Origin: Vallitalea pronyensis
Lineage (GTDB): Bacteria; Bacillota; Clostridia; Lachnospirales; Vallitaleaceae
Length of the DNA: 64,000 nucleotides
Assembly (NCBI RefSeq): GCF_018141445.1
Contig: NZ_CP058649.1
Span: 1,135,001-1,199,000 of the forward strand
Direction: 5' to 3'
Position numbers and translations under genes: made by a program
Part shown: positions 17,555-27,208 of the stretch, piece after piece
How positions within the stretch are numbered: the stretch's first letter is position 1
Layout of the letters: each line of letters starts with the position of its first letter
Notes under the pieces: model-generated
The model's input: the letters and a program-made list of their open reading frames with translations, nothing else
What the model was told of the DNA's origin: nothing
Databases searched by the model: none

Positions 17555-18295
17555 TTAACTCCTAAGGGATTTTCTGTATTTTGAAGGCGTTACATCATAA
17601 TATTTCTTATAGGTTTTTATAAAATGATAATAATCATGTATCCCTACCTGCTGACCAATTTCTTGTATGGAAAGGGTTGTGGTTTCAAGAAAGGTTTTGG
17701 CCTTTTCCATTCGAATGGATAGTAGGTATTCTGTGAAGGTTTTACCGAGTTCTTTCTTAAACAATTCACTGCAATAGGATTGGCTGATATAAAATTGTTC
17801 GCATAAGTCATTTAATTGAAGTTTTTGATTAAAGTGTGGCTTTATGTAATTTAAAAGATTGTTAAAATGAACATTGTAACTCATCACGTCGGTATCAAGG
17901 GGTATCGAACTGGTTTTCTTTGTTTTTAAGTGAGCAGCAAGTCGTTTTAGAAGGGTGTGATTGCTATCTTTTTTTAAGGGTTTTAAACAATATTCAAAAG
18001 CACCTAATCGAATGGCTTGTTGCGCATAAGCAAATTCATCGTGACCGCTGATAATAATGAACTCTGTGTTTAGACCATTTTCTCTTGATATGGAAATGAG
18101 ATCCAGACCGGAAATACCTGGCATACGAATATCTGTAAAGACAACATCTGGCTTTTCTTTTAGAATCACTTCTAGAGCATACTCAGAATCCGTTGTTTTA
18201 TCAATGACGTCAAAACCCATGTGGTGCCAATCAAAAATCTTGTGAAGTCCTGCTAATGTCCAAGGCTCGTCATCTACCAAAATGACCCGATACAT
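17555..18295 (-). CDS. YesN-type response regulator, AraC-family output
   Basis: 246 residues. The receiver domain (about 1-120) has the acidic pair VDDEPW, the phosphorylation Asp in VFTDIRMPGISG and the conserved Lys in CLKPLKK. An AraC double helix-turn-helix occupies about 140-246 (SQSYCSELFKKELGKTFTEY, IQEIGQQVGIHDYYHFIKTY). I set the start at the ATG at 18295, 10 bases after AGGAGG; an in-frame TTG at 18301 is closer to that box and less likely. It forms an operon with the kinase at 15747 and is divergent from the permease operon it probably activates. Confidence 0.93.
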   Translation of the reverse strand: MYRVILVDDEPWTLAGLHKIFDWHHMGFDVIDKTTDSEYALEVILKEKPDVVFTDIRMPGISGLDLISISRENGLNTEFIIISGHDEFAYAQQAIRLGAFEYCLKPLKKDSNHTLLKRLAAHLKTKKTSSIPLDTDVMSYNVHFNNLLNYIKPHFNQKLQLNDLCEQFYISQSYCSELFKKELGKTFTEYLLSIRMEKAKTFLETTTLSIQEIGQQVGIHDYYHFIKTYKKYYDVTPSKYRKSLRS

Positions 18296-18462
18296 AACCA
18301 ACCCACCTCCTAGCCCATAATCAAAGTTAATTCATTATAACAAAAAAAAGTACCAAAAGCCAATAAAACATAAATCTACACAAAAAAACCAGAGAAGCAT
18401 CCATTTTGTTTCTTGTCTTTTCCATGTAGAATGAATGCATACACAATGAAAGGAAGTCAGCG

Positions 18463-19413
18463 ATGAGACAAGAAATGGGATTAAGATTGAAGCAACATCC
18501 TCACAAAAAATTTGTAAGAGATATACTTAGGAATAAATATATCTATCTACTGCTCTTGCCTGGTATATTATTTTATCTGCTCTTTGCGTATGGTCCTATG
18601 TATGGTATTATACTCGCTTTTAAAGATTATACCTTCAAAGGTGGTATTCTAGGGAGCCCTTGGGTTGGACTGGAAAAGTTCAGAATGCTGTTTGTAGAAC
18701 CTGAGTTTATTCAAGCCTTTAAAAATACCATTATCATCAGCTTTGGGAAAATTATTTTTGGATTTCCTATTCCTATCCTATTGGCCATCTTGTTAAACGA
18801 ATTGCGGTTTAAGAAATTCAAGAAAACACTTCAAACGGTTTTCACCTTTCCACATTTTCTATCATGGATCATTATTTCAAGTATTGTGTTGAACATTTTT
18901 GGGAATCTAGGTGCTGTGAACAACTTGTTATCTGTTCTTGGTTTAGAACGTCAGCATTTTCTTGCGGATAAGCAGTTATTTCGCCCCTTATTGTACATCA
19001 CAGATATTTGGAAAGAAGCAGGATGGAGCAGCATCATCTATCTGGCTGCTATATCAGGTATTAATCCAGAACTCTATGAGGCAGCTACCATTGATGGTGC
19101 CAATCGTTTTCAAAAAATTCGTTATGTGACATGGCCGGGTATGCGATCGGTGGCAGAACTGCTGCTACTCTTAAGTATTGGTCAAGTGATGAATGCAGGA
19201 TACGGCTTTGACCAAGTCTTTAACTTATATAACCCAACAGTCTATGAAGTTGGCGATATCATTGATACCTTTGTCTATCGCATCACCTTCCAGCGTCCGC
19301 CTGATTTTGGGTTTAGTACTGCTGTGGGTTTGTTTAAGTCCGTGATTAATTTCGGCTTACTTGTGACAGCGGATCGTGTGGCAAAAGCATTAGGACAGCG
19401 AGGGATATTCTAG
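18463..19413 (+). CDS. Sugar ABC transporter permease, LplB type
   Basis: 316 residues with six membrane segments. The permease signature loop YEAATIDGANRFQKIRYVTW (EAA motif) contacts the ATPase. The N-terminal part KYIYLLLLPGILFYLLFAYG and the FKDY/GSPWVGLEKFR stretch are typical for the LplB/PF00528 group that works with large (over 500-residue) binding proteins. First gene of a transport operon: second permease 12 bases on, binding protein next. No ATPase gene is present, so a shared MsmX-like ATPase elsewhere is expected. GAAAGGAAG lies before the ATG. Confidence 0.93.
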   Translation: MRQEMGLRLKQHPHKKFVRDILRNKYIYLLLLPGILFYLLFAYGPMYGIILAFKDYTFKGGILGSPWVGLEKFRMLFVEPEFIQAFKNTIIISFGKIIFGFPIPILLAILLNELRFKKFKKTLQTVFTFPHFLSWIIISSIVLNIFGNLGAVNNLLSVLGLERQHFLADKQLFRPLLYITDIWKEAGWSSIIYLAAISGINPELYEAATIDGANRFQKIRYVTWPGMRSVAELLLLLSIGQVMNAGYGFDQVFNLYNPTVYEVGDIIDTFVYRITFQRPPDFGFSTAVGLFKSVINFGLLVTADRVAKALGQRGIF

Positions 19414-19425
19414 GAGGTGAATACA

Positions 19426-20295
19426 TTGAAAAAAAGAAAAATGACGGGTTTTGATATAGCAATCATACTCTTATTGGCATTCTATGGGTTATTGATTCTT
19501 TATCCTTTTTATAATAGTTTTTTAGTGTCTTTAGTACCTCAGAATACGTATACCAAGACACCTTTTATGCTATGGCCCAGTGAGATTGATCTAAAATCGT
19601 ATCAATTCATCTTTTTATCAAAAAAATTCTGGTCGGGCTATCGGGTCACGTCCATTGTAACGGTTGTAGGCGTTCTCTATAACATGTTTTTAACGGTAAT
19701 CACCGCTTACGCCTTATCCAAAAATCATTTTAAAGGAAAAGGGCTTGTACTGAATTTTATTATTTTCACCATGTATTTTAGTGGTGGGCTCATTCCTTAC
19801 TACATGTTAATTAACAGTTTGGATTTAACCAATAAGATTGCGGTTATGATTCTCCCTACGGGTATTAATACATTCTTTATGCTGATTATGCGTAACTTTT
19901 TTTCAACCATACCTAAGAGCTTAGTGGAATCTGCAAAAATAGACGGGGCTAATGAAATTCAAGTATTAATCAAAATTATCTTGCCTGTCTCCAAGCCTTC
20001 ACTAGCCACTATCGGCTTATTTTATGCGGTGGATCGATGGAATGAATGGTTTAATGCCATGTTATTTATACGAGATGGCAGTAAACATACCCTTCAATTG
20101 GTGTTAAGAAGGCTTATCTCACAAGTGCAGTCAGCAGAATCTGGAAATATTCCAGATATCGTTAAGGATGGGTTATTTCAAGACGGGGTAAAAATGGCAG
20201 GGGTCTTTGTGACCATACTTCCCATTATGCTTTTATACCCTCTCTTACAAAAGTATTTTATGAAAGGTATTATGATTGGTGCTATAAAAGGATAG
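19426..20295 (+). CDS. Sugar ABC transporter permease, YtcP/LplC type
   Basis: 289 residues with six membrane segments and the EAA loop VESAKIDGANEIQVLIKIIL. TAGGAGG lies 8 bases before a TTG codon at 19426, which I take as the start; the upstream in-frame GTG at 19417 overlaps the ribosome binding site. It heterodimerises with the preceding permease to pass oligosaccharide through the membrane. The gap to the previous gene is 12 bases, so the two are co-translated or tightly co-transcribed. Confidence 0.92.
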   Translation: MKKRKMTGFDIAIILLLAFYGLLILYPFYNSFLVSLVPQNTYTKTPFMLWPSEIDLKSYQFIFLSKKFWSGYRVTSIVTVVGVLYNMFLTVITAYALSKNHFKGKGLVLNFIIFTMYFSGGLIPYYMLINSLDLTNKIAVMILPTGINTFFMLIMRNFFSTIPKSLVESAKIDGANEIQVLIKIILPVSKPSLATIGLFYAVDRWNEWFNAMLFIRDGSKHTLQLVLRRLISQVQSAESGNIPDIVKDGLFQDGVKMAGVFVTILPIMLLYPLLQKYFMKGIMIGAIKG

Positions 20296-20377
20296 CTGGT
20301 ATATGATTGCGGTTCATCACATGCAGATGACCGAATTATGTAATAAATATTGATAAGGAATGAAGGAGGAAGGCTTT

Positions 20378-21991
20378 ATGAGACTTAAAAAGATTGTTTC
20401 TATACTCACAATACTTATGATGATTGGGGTATTATTAGCAGGTTGTTCAAACAAAGAGAAACCTGCAAATTCCAATGATTCAGCAAACAAGGGGAAGGGT
20501 ACAAAAGACAGTTCACAAGCAGATACATCAACGGACAATCCTTTTGAAGAACATATGGAAATAAGTTTTGGTTGGTTTACTGGGGAAATGGAGCAAGATG
20601 ACCCTGTTTTACAGAAGATTCAAGAACAATTCAACGTGACCATTGTGGCCAATCCACTTAGCTGGAACGATAGAAAAGAACAAGTTAATGTGATGGTGAA
20701 TACAGGCGATATGCCTGATATCCTATTTTATGAGTTAGAGAAAGGACAATTGAGTGATTGGGCAGAAGGTGGTGCCATTAGACCCCTTCCTGAGATTGAT
20801 GACCGTTTTCCACATCTTTTAGCTCTAAAAGAAAAAATGACTGTTGGTATATCAAAAGCAACAATGGATGGTCAGCTATGGGCATGGCCAAAATTCAATG
20901 GTGCTAATCGGCACAATGCTTTATCCTTACATATGTACGTCTATAGGAAGGACTGGGCTGATGAACTAGGAATCACAAAAGATGTCTATACCTGGGAAGA
21001 ATTCTTAGACGTAGCAAGACAATTTGCACAGAAAGACCCTGGTGGTAATGGTTCAGGCAAGACCATTCCTATTGCCGACCAAGACTTTGCAATTACATCA
21101 CTGATTAGAGCATATAACATTTATGCAGACCAATATAAAAAAGTAGATGGCCAATATGTATGGGGACCAGCCATGCCAGAAACAATGGAAGGCTTAAAAG
21201 CCTTTAAAAAAATCTATGACGAGGGATTATACTGGCAGGATTTCTATACAGGTAAAGGCTACGATGCCCATGCCCTATATGAAGCTGGCTTAGTGGGGAT
21301 TTATTCCGATAATTTTGTTATCAAAAATATTGAGCAGTTAAGAACCAAACTACGTAACGCCAATCCAGATTGGACAGATGAACAAATATTTGAAGCCACT
21401 GCACTGATGAAAGTAAAAGGTCCAGATGGCAAGTATTGGGCTTATGAAGTGGAAAACTCTTGGTCCCATGATATCTATAGCAGTTCCGTGGATGATAAAA
21501 AAATGGAAAGAATCATGTATATTATGGATTGGTTAGCCTCTGAAGAAGGGACACGCCACGTATTCTTTGGTGTGGAAGGAGTTGACTGGGAAGTAAAAGA
21601 TGGTGAAGTCATTACCCACTGGGAAAAAGATGAAAATGGTATACCTCAGAAGCCAACGTACCCAGCTCGAGACCTAAGAGCCATGTCCCTTCTGTTTGAA
21701 GATACGGATTACATCAATCCCATGTTTGCACAAAACTCCATTGACATGGCTGAAGAGTGGATTTTAGAAAGAACCAACAACCCCACCAATGTGGCTGAGG
21801 TTAATTTAGAACTCCTTGATGTCACCACACCAAATTATTTGAAATATGGTACGTTAGGTGCTGATTTTGGGGATAAGATAAAAGAAATTATTGTGACATC
21901 CACCTATGAAAGCTTGGAAGATGACTGGCAAGAGTGGTTAGACATGATGAGCCCCAAAGTGGATGCTGTCTTAGAAGAGCTTAATCAATAA
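20378..21991 (+). CDS. Extracellular solute-binding lipoprotein of the sugar ABC transporter
   Basis: 537 residues. Signal peptide with lipobox LLAGC puts the lipidated cysteine at 23, followed by a Ser/Asp/Lys-rich linker. The rest is a family-1 binding protein of the long LplA type (MEISFGWFTGEMEQDD near the mature start, GDMPDILFYELEKG, DWADELGI). It captures an oligosaccharide at the cell surface and delivers it to the two permeases upstream. AAGGAGGAAGG before the ATG at 20378 decides against an in-frame ATG 18 bases earlier. Hydrolase genes downstream suggest mannose- or glucose-containing chains. Confidence 0.93.
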   Translation: MRLKKIVSILTILMMIGVLLAGCSNKEKPANSNDSANKGKGTKDSSQADTSTDNPFEEHMEISFGWFTGEMEQDDPVLQKIQEQFNVTIVANPLSWNDRKEQVNVMVNTGDMPDILFYELEKGQLSDWAEGGAIRPLPEIDDRFPHLLALKEKMTVGISKATMDGQLWAWPKFNGANRHNALSLHMYVYRKDWADELGITKDVYTWEEFLDVARQFAQKDPGGNGSGKTIPIADQDFAITSLIRAYNIYADQYKKVDGQYVWGPAMPETMEGLKAFKKIYDEGLYWQDFYTGKGYDAHALYEAGLVGIYSDNFVIKNIEQLRTKLRNANPDWTDEQIFEATALMKVKGPDGKYWAYEVENSWSHDIYSSSVDDKKMERIMYIMDWLASEEGTRHVFFGVEGVDWEVKDGEVITHWEKDENGIPQKPTYPARDLRAMSLLFEDTDYINPMFAQNSIDMAEEWILERTNNPTNVAEVNLELLDVTTPNYLKYGTLGADFGDKIKEIIVTSTYESLEDDWQEWLDMMSPKVDAVLEELNQ

Positions 21992-22053
21992 AGCTTCATC
22001 TATAGTATAGGACGTCTAGCATTGCCAGTGGCTTAGAAAGGAATAGAACAGAA

Positions 22054-23052
22054 ATGAAATTAATGAAATACGAAAACAATCCCATTATAAAACCTAACAA
22101 AGCTAACCAATGGGAAAATTTAGCTGTATGTAACCCCGGTGCATGGTATGAAGCGGGTAAGTTCTATTTGCTCTATCGTGCAGCAGGTGATGACGAGGAC
22201 CATTATATTTATATCGGCTTAGCAGAGAGTGATGATGGCTTTCATTTCAAAAGATCGAGCAATACACCTGTTTTATCGCCTACACCCAACAGTTTTGATG
22301 GGGGCTGTGTAGAAGACCCTAGAATCGTCAAATTTGGGGATACGTATTATGTGACATATGCCTACAGACCCTATCCTCCCGGACAATATTGGTTATTTGA
22401 ACCGGATGAAGTCCGTTCTTATGATGTTGGGGAAGATGCGCCTCTATGTCTGAAAAAGAATATTGCAAATACCGGATTAGCCCTATCAAAAGATTTGAAA
22501 ACCTATCAAAAATGTGGGAGAATCACCAAAACAAACTTAGATGATCGGGATGTCATTTTATTTCCAGAAAAGGTTGGAGGTAAATATGTGAAACTGCATC
22601 GCCCAAAAGAATGGGTTGGAGAAGCCTATGGATGCGACTATCCATCCATCTGGATAAGCTTTTCCGATGATCTAATGGAATGGCATGACAGCCAACTGCT
22701 TGCCAAAGGTGAATGCCCTTGGGAAAAGAAAATCGGTGGCAGCACACCGCCTCTTAAAACCCATAAAGGCTGGTTAACCCTCTATCACGGTGTGGATGAT
22801 GAAGGCATTTATCGCGTAGGGGCTATGCTTCTTGATACCCATGACCCGACTCGCATTATTGCCAGAGCTTCCGATTATATTATGGAACCAGAACATGATT
22901 ATGAAACAGAAGGATTCTATGAGGGCTGTGTTTTTCCAACAGGGAATGTAATCGTAGGAGATACCTTATATGTTTATTATGGTGGAGCAGATAAATATTG
23001 TTGTGTAGCTACTTGTTCCGTCTCAGAGCTTTTAGATTTCTTACTACAATAG
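22054..23052 (+). CDS. GH130 family mannoside phosphorylase/hydrolase
   Basis: 332 residues, a one-domain five-bladed propeller type. NPIIKP near the start, NPGAWYEAGKFYLLYRA, and the catalytic-Asp region GGCVEDPRIVKFGDTYYVTY are GH130 features, as is GSTPPLKTHKGWLTLYHGVD (phosphate or substrate loop). No signal peptide, so it acts on imported sugar. Family members phosphorolyse beta-1,4- or beta-1,2-mannosides, while some hydrolyse them; which applies here cannot be read. It lies 62 bases after the binding-protein gene, in the same operon. GAAAGGAATAG precedes the ATG. Confidence 0.9.
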   Translation: MKLMKYENNPIIKPNKANQWENLAVCNPGAWYEAGKFYLLYRAAGDDEDHYIYIGLAESDDGFHFKRSSNTPVLSPTPNSFDGGCVEDPRIVKFGDTYYVTYAYRPYPPGQYWLFEPDEVRSYDVGEDAPLCLKKNIANTGLALSKDLKTYQKCGRITKTNLDDRDVILFPEKVGGKYVKLHRPKEWVGEAYGCDYPSIWISFSDDLMEWHDSQLLAKGECPWEKKIGGSTPPLKTHKGWLTLYHGVDDEGIYRVGAMLLDTHDPTRIIARASDYIMEPEHDYETEGFYEGCVFPTGNVIVGDTLYVYYGGADKYCCVATCSVSELLDFLLQ

Positions 23053-23066
23053 CAAATATAGCATAA

Positions 23067-23129
23067 GGGCTGTCGTATAAAGCATTTTATTAGCTAGCAT
23101 TTAAGACGATGTTGCTTTATAGACAGCCC
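23067..23129 (+). other. Intercistronic hairpin within the glycan operon
   Basis: GGGCTGTC at 23067 opens an 18-base arm that pairs (one bulged G) with the arm ending GACAGCCC at 23129. There is no T run after it, so it is more likely an mRNA stabiliser or partial attenuator between the GH130 gene and the next hydrolase than a full terminator. Confidence 0.6.
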
Positions 23130-23155
23130 CTTAAACGTATACAAGGAGGGGAAAT

Positions 23156-24487
23156 ATGACAATAATGAACATGCCGTCTATCACAAAAAACGAATTAGGT
23201 ATAGGTGTAGAGTGGGACCCCAGTGACAACTATGAGCTGACACATGAAGAATGGGATATAACCTATGAACGATTAGATTTCATGCGTGTGCGTTTTATAC
23301 GGTGCATGTATAATGCAGACTATTACTGCAAGGGATTTGACCAGGACAACAACCCTATATATGATTGGCAGTCTAGGCAGATGAAAAATATTGAAAATAT
23401 ACTGACCTACTGCGAAGAAAAAAATGTGTCTGTGATTGTTGGTGAATGGAGCAAACCCAAATCTCTAGGCATTACATCCTCATGCGACCCTCGATGGATT
23501 CGTATGATTGTGGATTTTTTAGAACACATGCTTCCCAAATACACATGTATTAAAATCTATAATTTTATCAATGAACCCGATGGTGAATGGGGGATTGATG
23601 ATAATGAGGACCCTTATGAAATATGGAAAAAAGGTATCACCTGTTTATCCAATGCTCTTAAAAAAAGGCACCTAAGAGATCGGATATTGCTAACAGGACC
23701 AGATGTCTGGTATCATATCGATTGGATCGATAAAATCATAGAAGACATACCGGAGACCATTGATATCTACAATGTCCATCATTATGCCTCGGATAATAGC
23801 ATTATCAATGGTGAAATCGAGAAATTTGTTAAGAAAAAAAGGGAACTTATCCATCATCAAGATACCCCGTCAAAAGCCTTTTACATGGGTGAAGCAGGGC
23901 TGGTAACGGGTAAAGATGCGTACTATGACCAACAACATCGGGTGAAGAATTTTGACTACGGTGTCTACATGGCCGATTATATTATTCAGAGCATGCGAGG
24001 TGGCCAAACAGGTATTATTATGTGGATGCTGGATGATATTATGCATAATGCACCAAACACATGTCCAGAAGATAATATGTTCAAAGTATGGGGATTTTGG
24101 AGCAGTTTTTCCAAGGAAGAAACCCCATTAAGACCTTGGTATTATCCTGTGGCTCTACTTTCAAGATATTTTCCAGCAGGTTGTCAAATCCATCACATGA
24201 CAATGGGAGGGATAGGTGTAAGGGCCGTTTGTGGTATCGTAGAAAAGGGTGATTGTATGGACTATACCCTTGCTTTTGTCACACATGAAAAAGAAGAACA
24301 AGTGCTAGATGTAGCTCTACCCCATACAAACAAGACAACCCTTTCACACTACCATTATTTTGAGTCCTCAAGACCAACAGATGAGCAAGGTTTTCCAGTT
24401 CCTGTTGCAGTATTAAAGGACGTTAAGGACAAAGTCACCATACAGCTGCCGTCTAATGGTATGGTGCTGTTGACAACCATGACATAG
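23156..24487 (+). CDS. Clan GH-A glycoside hydrolase (GH5-like), cytoplasmic
   Basis: 443 residues with no signal peptide. The (beta/alpha)8 barrel shows the acid/base Glu140 in YNFINEPDGEWG and the nucleophile Glu246 in FYMGEAGLVTG, the spacing expected for clan GH-A. DIYNVHHYASDN precedes the nucleophile as in GH5/GH39 enzymes. The last 90 residues look like a small beta-sandwich. It should cleave beta-linked oligosaccharide after import together with the GH130 enzyme. Exact GH family uncertain. AAGGAGGGG lies 5 bases before the ATG. Confidence 0.75.
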   Translation: MTIMNMPSITKNELGIGVEWDPSDNYELTHEEWDITYERLDFMRVRFIRCMYNADYYCKGFDQDNNPIYDWQSRQMKNIENILTYCEEKNVSVIVGEWSKPKSLGITSSCDPRWIRMIVDFLEHMLPKYTCIKIYNFINEPDGEWGIDDNEDPYEIWKKGITCLSNALKKRHLRDRILLTGPDVWYHIDWIDKIIEDIPETIDIYNVHHYASDNSIINGEIEKFVKKKRELIHHQDTPSKAFYMGEAGLVTGKDAYYDQQHRVKNFDYGVYMADYIIQSMRGGQTGIIMWMLDDIMHNAPNTCPEDNMFKVWGFWSSFSKEETPLRPWYYPVALLSRYFPAGCQIHHMTMGGIGVRAVCGIVEKGDCMDYTLAFVTHEKEEQVLDVALPHTNKTTLSHYHYFESSRPTDEQGFPVPVAVLKDVKDKVTIQLPSNGMVLLTTMT

Positions 24488-24529
24488 ACAGATATAGCAT
24501 CAGTTGAAAAGATATGTTGGAGGGAAGTT

Positions 24530-27058
24530 ATGAAAGTAAAAGCAGTTATGATAGTGATCTTGCTGTTATGCATAGGCTGCACCAAGGTGGATAAGCCCAT
24601 AGATGAACAAAAAGAAGAAGCCAATGACAACAAGGAGAAAAGTGCTGTAGAAGCGTCAATCAATGAAGACCCAAGGGATGAGATAGTAACGAAAGAACGC
24701 ACAAGAATATATCCAGATAATCGTAACATCAAGTATAAAGGACGAATCGATTTTGAAAATGCAAGACAGCCCATACTGTATTGGTCAGGTTCAGTCATTC
24801 AAACCCATTTTGAAGGAACATCCCTTAACCTTCATTTTGACGATGAAGGTGGGAAGCATGGGCAGAATTATTACAGTGTTATCATTGATGGGCAGGAAAC
24901 CGTGCTAGCATGTGAAAAGGGAAAGCAGGTCTATACCGTTGCTGAAGACTTAGATGATACGGTTCACAGCCTTAAGATTGTGCGAAGAACAGAAGGATGG
25001 GACGGTGGTACAACATTTTTAGGCTTTGATATTGACCCTGGTAAACGTATACAGACACCATCGGATTATGCCAAGCTTCGTATAGAATTTTTTGGTGATG
25101 GTACCGTAAGCGGCTATGGCATGGATGATGCAAAAGGAGAATCCAAGGAAACCAAAAATAAGAATTATACACAAACCTTTGCTGCCATAACTGCCCAGAA
25201 TCTAGAAGCTGAAGAACATGTGACGGCTTTAAGCGGTTTAGGTATCATGAAGAGTGATGAGCTGGATGAAACCATGGTGGATTATTATTATCGAACAGAC
25301 ATTCACGGTATGAAGGTATGGGATTTTAAAGCGTGGATGCCCCATATGGTCATCATTCATCTGGGTCAAAACGATTACCGTATGCTCCAAGATAGACAGC
25401 CAGAAGAGATTAAACAAGCTTATGTTTCTTTTATCCATAAAATAAGCAAAAAATACAACCATAACGTGGATATTGTATTAACCTTAGGCGGTACGGAGTC
25501 CATGGATTCATCATCACCTTTCCCACAATACATAGAAGAAGTCGTACACATGCTTCGTGAACAAGAACAAGTAAATACCATTCACTACATGTTATTTAAT
25601 GATTGGGTATCAACAGAACAGCCTAAGGCGGCTATCCATAAAAAAATGGCAGAACAGCTCACCAAGTTCATCAAAGAGCATATAACCCATTGGGATAAAA
25701 AAGGAGAACAGCTCACATATGATCTGCAACGGACCCAACAAGATTTTTATGGCTTTGGTGCGCAAGTCTGGGCATATGGTGCCACAGATAAGTATCCTGA
25801 TTTACCTAGTATTCGGGAAAAAGCCCTTGAAGCATTAAACATTCAATACATAAGAATAGAGAATTATCTTGAATCAGCCACATGGGAGGATATGAAGAAG
25901 TTAAGGGAAGTAACGAATGACAAGGGTATTGAATGGATTTATATGATATGGTATGGACCTAATCATGTTGCCCATAATGGTATGCTTAAAGACCCTGAAG
26001 GCTTTGGCAAATGGTGGGCAGAGCATGTGGAACAATTGTATCAACAAGGTATTGAGGTGGAGTACATTGAATTAATGAATGAACCTGATAGTAACGGTGA
26101 GTGGAGTTTGGGTATTGCTCCTAAGGAATATTTTCAATTGGTTCAACATGTACGAAAAGAGCTGGACGAAAAAGGATATGAGCAAGTGGGCATTGTTGGA
26201 CCAGGTTTGACAGGTATTAAGCATGGCAGGCCTGAACAGTATATAGAATGGTTTAAGGATACAAAAGCTGAAGATCTAAGCATCTGGTCAACCCATATAT
26301 GGATGGACGATCAAAGTGGTTTCTTAGAAGGTGGCAGGTCCATTGAAAAAAGTTGGTTACCTTTTGAAGAATCCGTTCAAGAGGTTAACCCTCATAAGCC
26401 TGTTTTCGTTACAGAATATGCAACAAAGCAATCAGACTATCACAATCATTATTATAAAATGCCCGATAACTTTGGTTCCTGGGATGATGAAAAAGTCTTT
26501 CCTTATCATAGTGTATCCAATGTCATACCATATGCAGTAAGGGTCTATGAAAATACATTGGCTTTACTGAACAGCGGTGCCAATAGTACTCTGGTCTGGC
26601 AGTTAAATGATGAGCCCACAGAAGTGCATCGTAAGAGCAAGTCTTGGGGATTGGTAGATTTATGGGGAAATCCAAAACCCGTTTATCAGGCACTTTTAAC
26701 CTTATTCCCACATATTCCAGTAGGTGCTCAAGTGATAGAAGCACCCCATCAACAAGCACATCAGCTCTATAGCGGATGCTTTAAGGATGGGAACAAGATT
26801 ATACTCGGTATCGCCAATGGCAACGATAAAACCTATAGCACCACGGTACGTCTTATAAACGCACCAGCCCATTTAGTGGTGAAAGATGCTTTAGCTTTTG
26901 AAGGGACATATTATGGAAGCGCTTTAACCGGAGAACCAGATAGAGGTACCATTGTAAATAGAACAGTGGGTATAGAAAATATGGGTGATGGTACGTATGA
27001 TATACATGTAACACTGCCTAGAGATAGCACATTAACAGTGATTTTAGATACAGAGTAG
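24530..27058 (+). CDS. Lipoprotein: degenerate CE2-like esterase domain fused to a GH-A hydrolase
   Basis: 842 residues. Lipobox with Cys17 (LLLCIGC) anchors it outside the membrane, followed by an acidic Lys/Glu-rich linker to about 60. Residues about 65-180 are a jelly roll like the CE2 esterase N-terminus (RQPILYWSGSVIQTHFEG). Residues about 185-385 follow the SGNH fold, but the nucleophile motif GDS reads GDGT (Gly191) and the catalytic DxH triad reads DWV (Val360), so esterase activity should be lost. From about 395 a GH-A barrel follows, with acid/base Glu518 in LMNEPDSNG and probable nucleophile Glu629 in FVTEYATK, then a C-terminal beta-domain. The dead esterase may serve as a carbohydrate-binding module. 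Last gene of the operon, 42 bases after the previous one. Confidence 0.8.
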   Translation: MKVKAVMIVILLLCIGCTKVDKPIDEQKEEANDNKEKSAVEASINEDPRDEIVTKERTRIYPDNRNIKYKGRIDFENARQPILYWSGSVIQTHFEGTSLNLHFDDEGGKHGQNYYSVIIDGQETVLACEKGKQVYTVAEDLDDTVHSLKIVRRTEGWDGGTTFLGFDIDPGKRIQTPSDYAKLRIEFFGDGTVSGYGMDDAKGESKETKNKNYTQTFAAITAQNLEAEEHVTALSGLGIMKSDELDETMVDYYYRTDIHGMKVWDFKAWMPHMVIIHLGQNDYRMLQDRQPEEIKQAYVSFIHKISKKYNHNVDIVLTLGGTESMDSSSPFPQYIEEVVHMLREQEQVNTIHYMLFNDWVSTEQPKAAIHKKMAEQLTKFIKEHITHWDKKGEQLTYDLQRTQQDFYGFGAQVWAYGATDKYPDLPSIREKALEALNIQYIRIENYLESATWEDMKKLREVTNDKGIEWIYMIWYGPNHVAHNGMLKDPEGFGKWWAEHVEQLYQQGIEVEYIELMNEPDSNGEWSLGIAPKEYFQLVQHVRKELDEKGYEQVGIVGPGLTGIKHGRPEQYIEWFKDTKAEDLSIWSTHIWMDDQSGFLEGGRSIEKSWLPFEESVQEVNPHKPVFVTEYATKQSDYHNHYYKMPDNFGSWDDEKVFPYHSVSNVIPYAVRVYENTLALLNSGANSTLVWQLNDEPTEVHRKSKSWGLVDLWGNPKPVYQALLTLFPHIPVGAQVIEAPHQQAHQLYSGCFKDGNKIILGIANGNDKTYSTTVRLINAPAHLVVKDALAFEGTYYGSALTGEPDRGTIVNRTVGIENMGDGTYDIHVTLPRDSTLTVILDTE

Positions 27059-27083
27059 CGGAACATGAATAGATAGTGCATGT

Positions 27084-27125
27084 AAAATAGCGGTTGTCTT
27101 TCTTAATGGAGATAGCCGTTATTTT
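27084..27125 (+). terminator. Terminator closing the glycan operon
   Basis: AAAATAGCGGTTGTCT pairs with AGATAGCCGTTATTTT across a 10-base loop, with one mismatch, and is T-rich on its 3' side. Confidence 0.75.
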
Positions 27126-27208
27126 ATTGGCTGTATATTAGTTGTTGTCAAAAGAAAAGTATGGTAGCATTAAGACATAACAGGTGTATTTTACAAAGGA
27201 GGGTTTAC

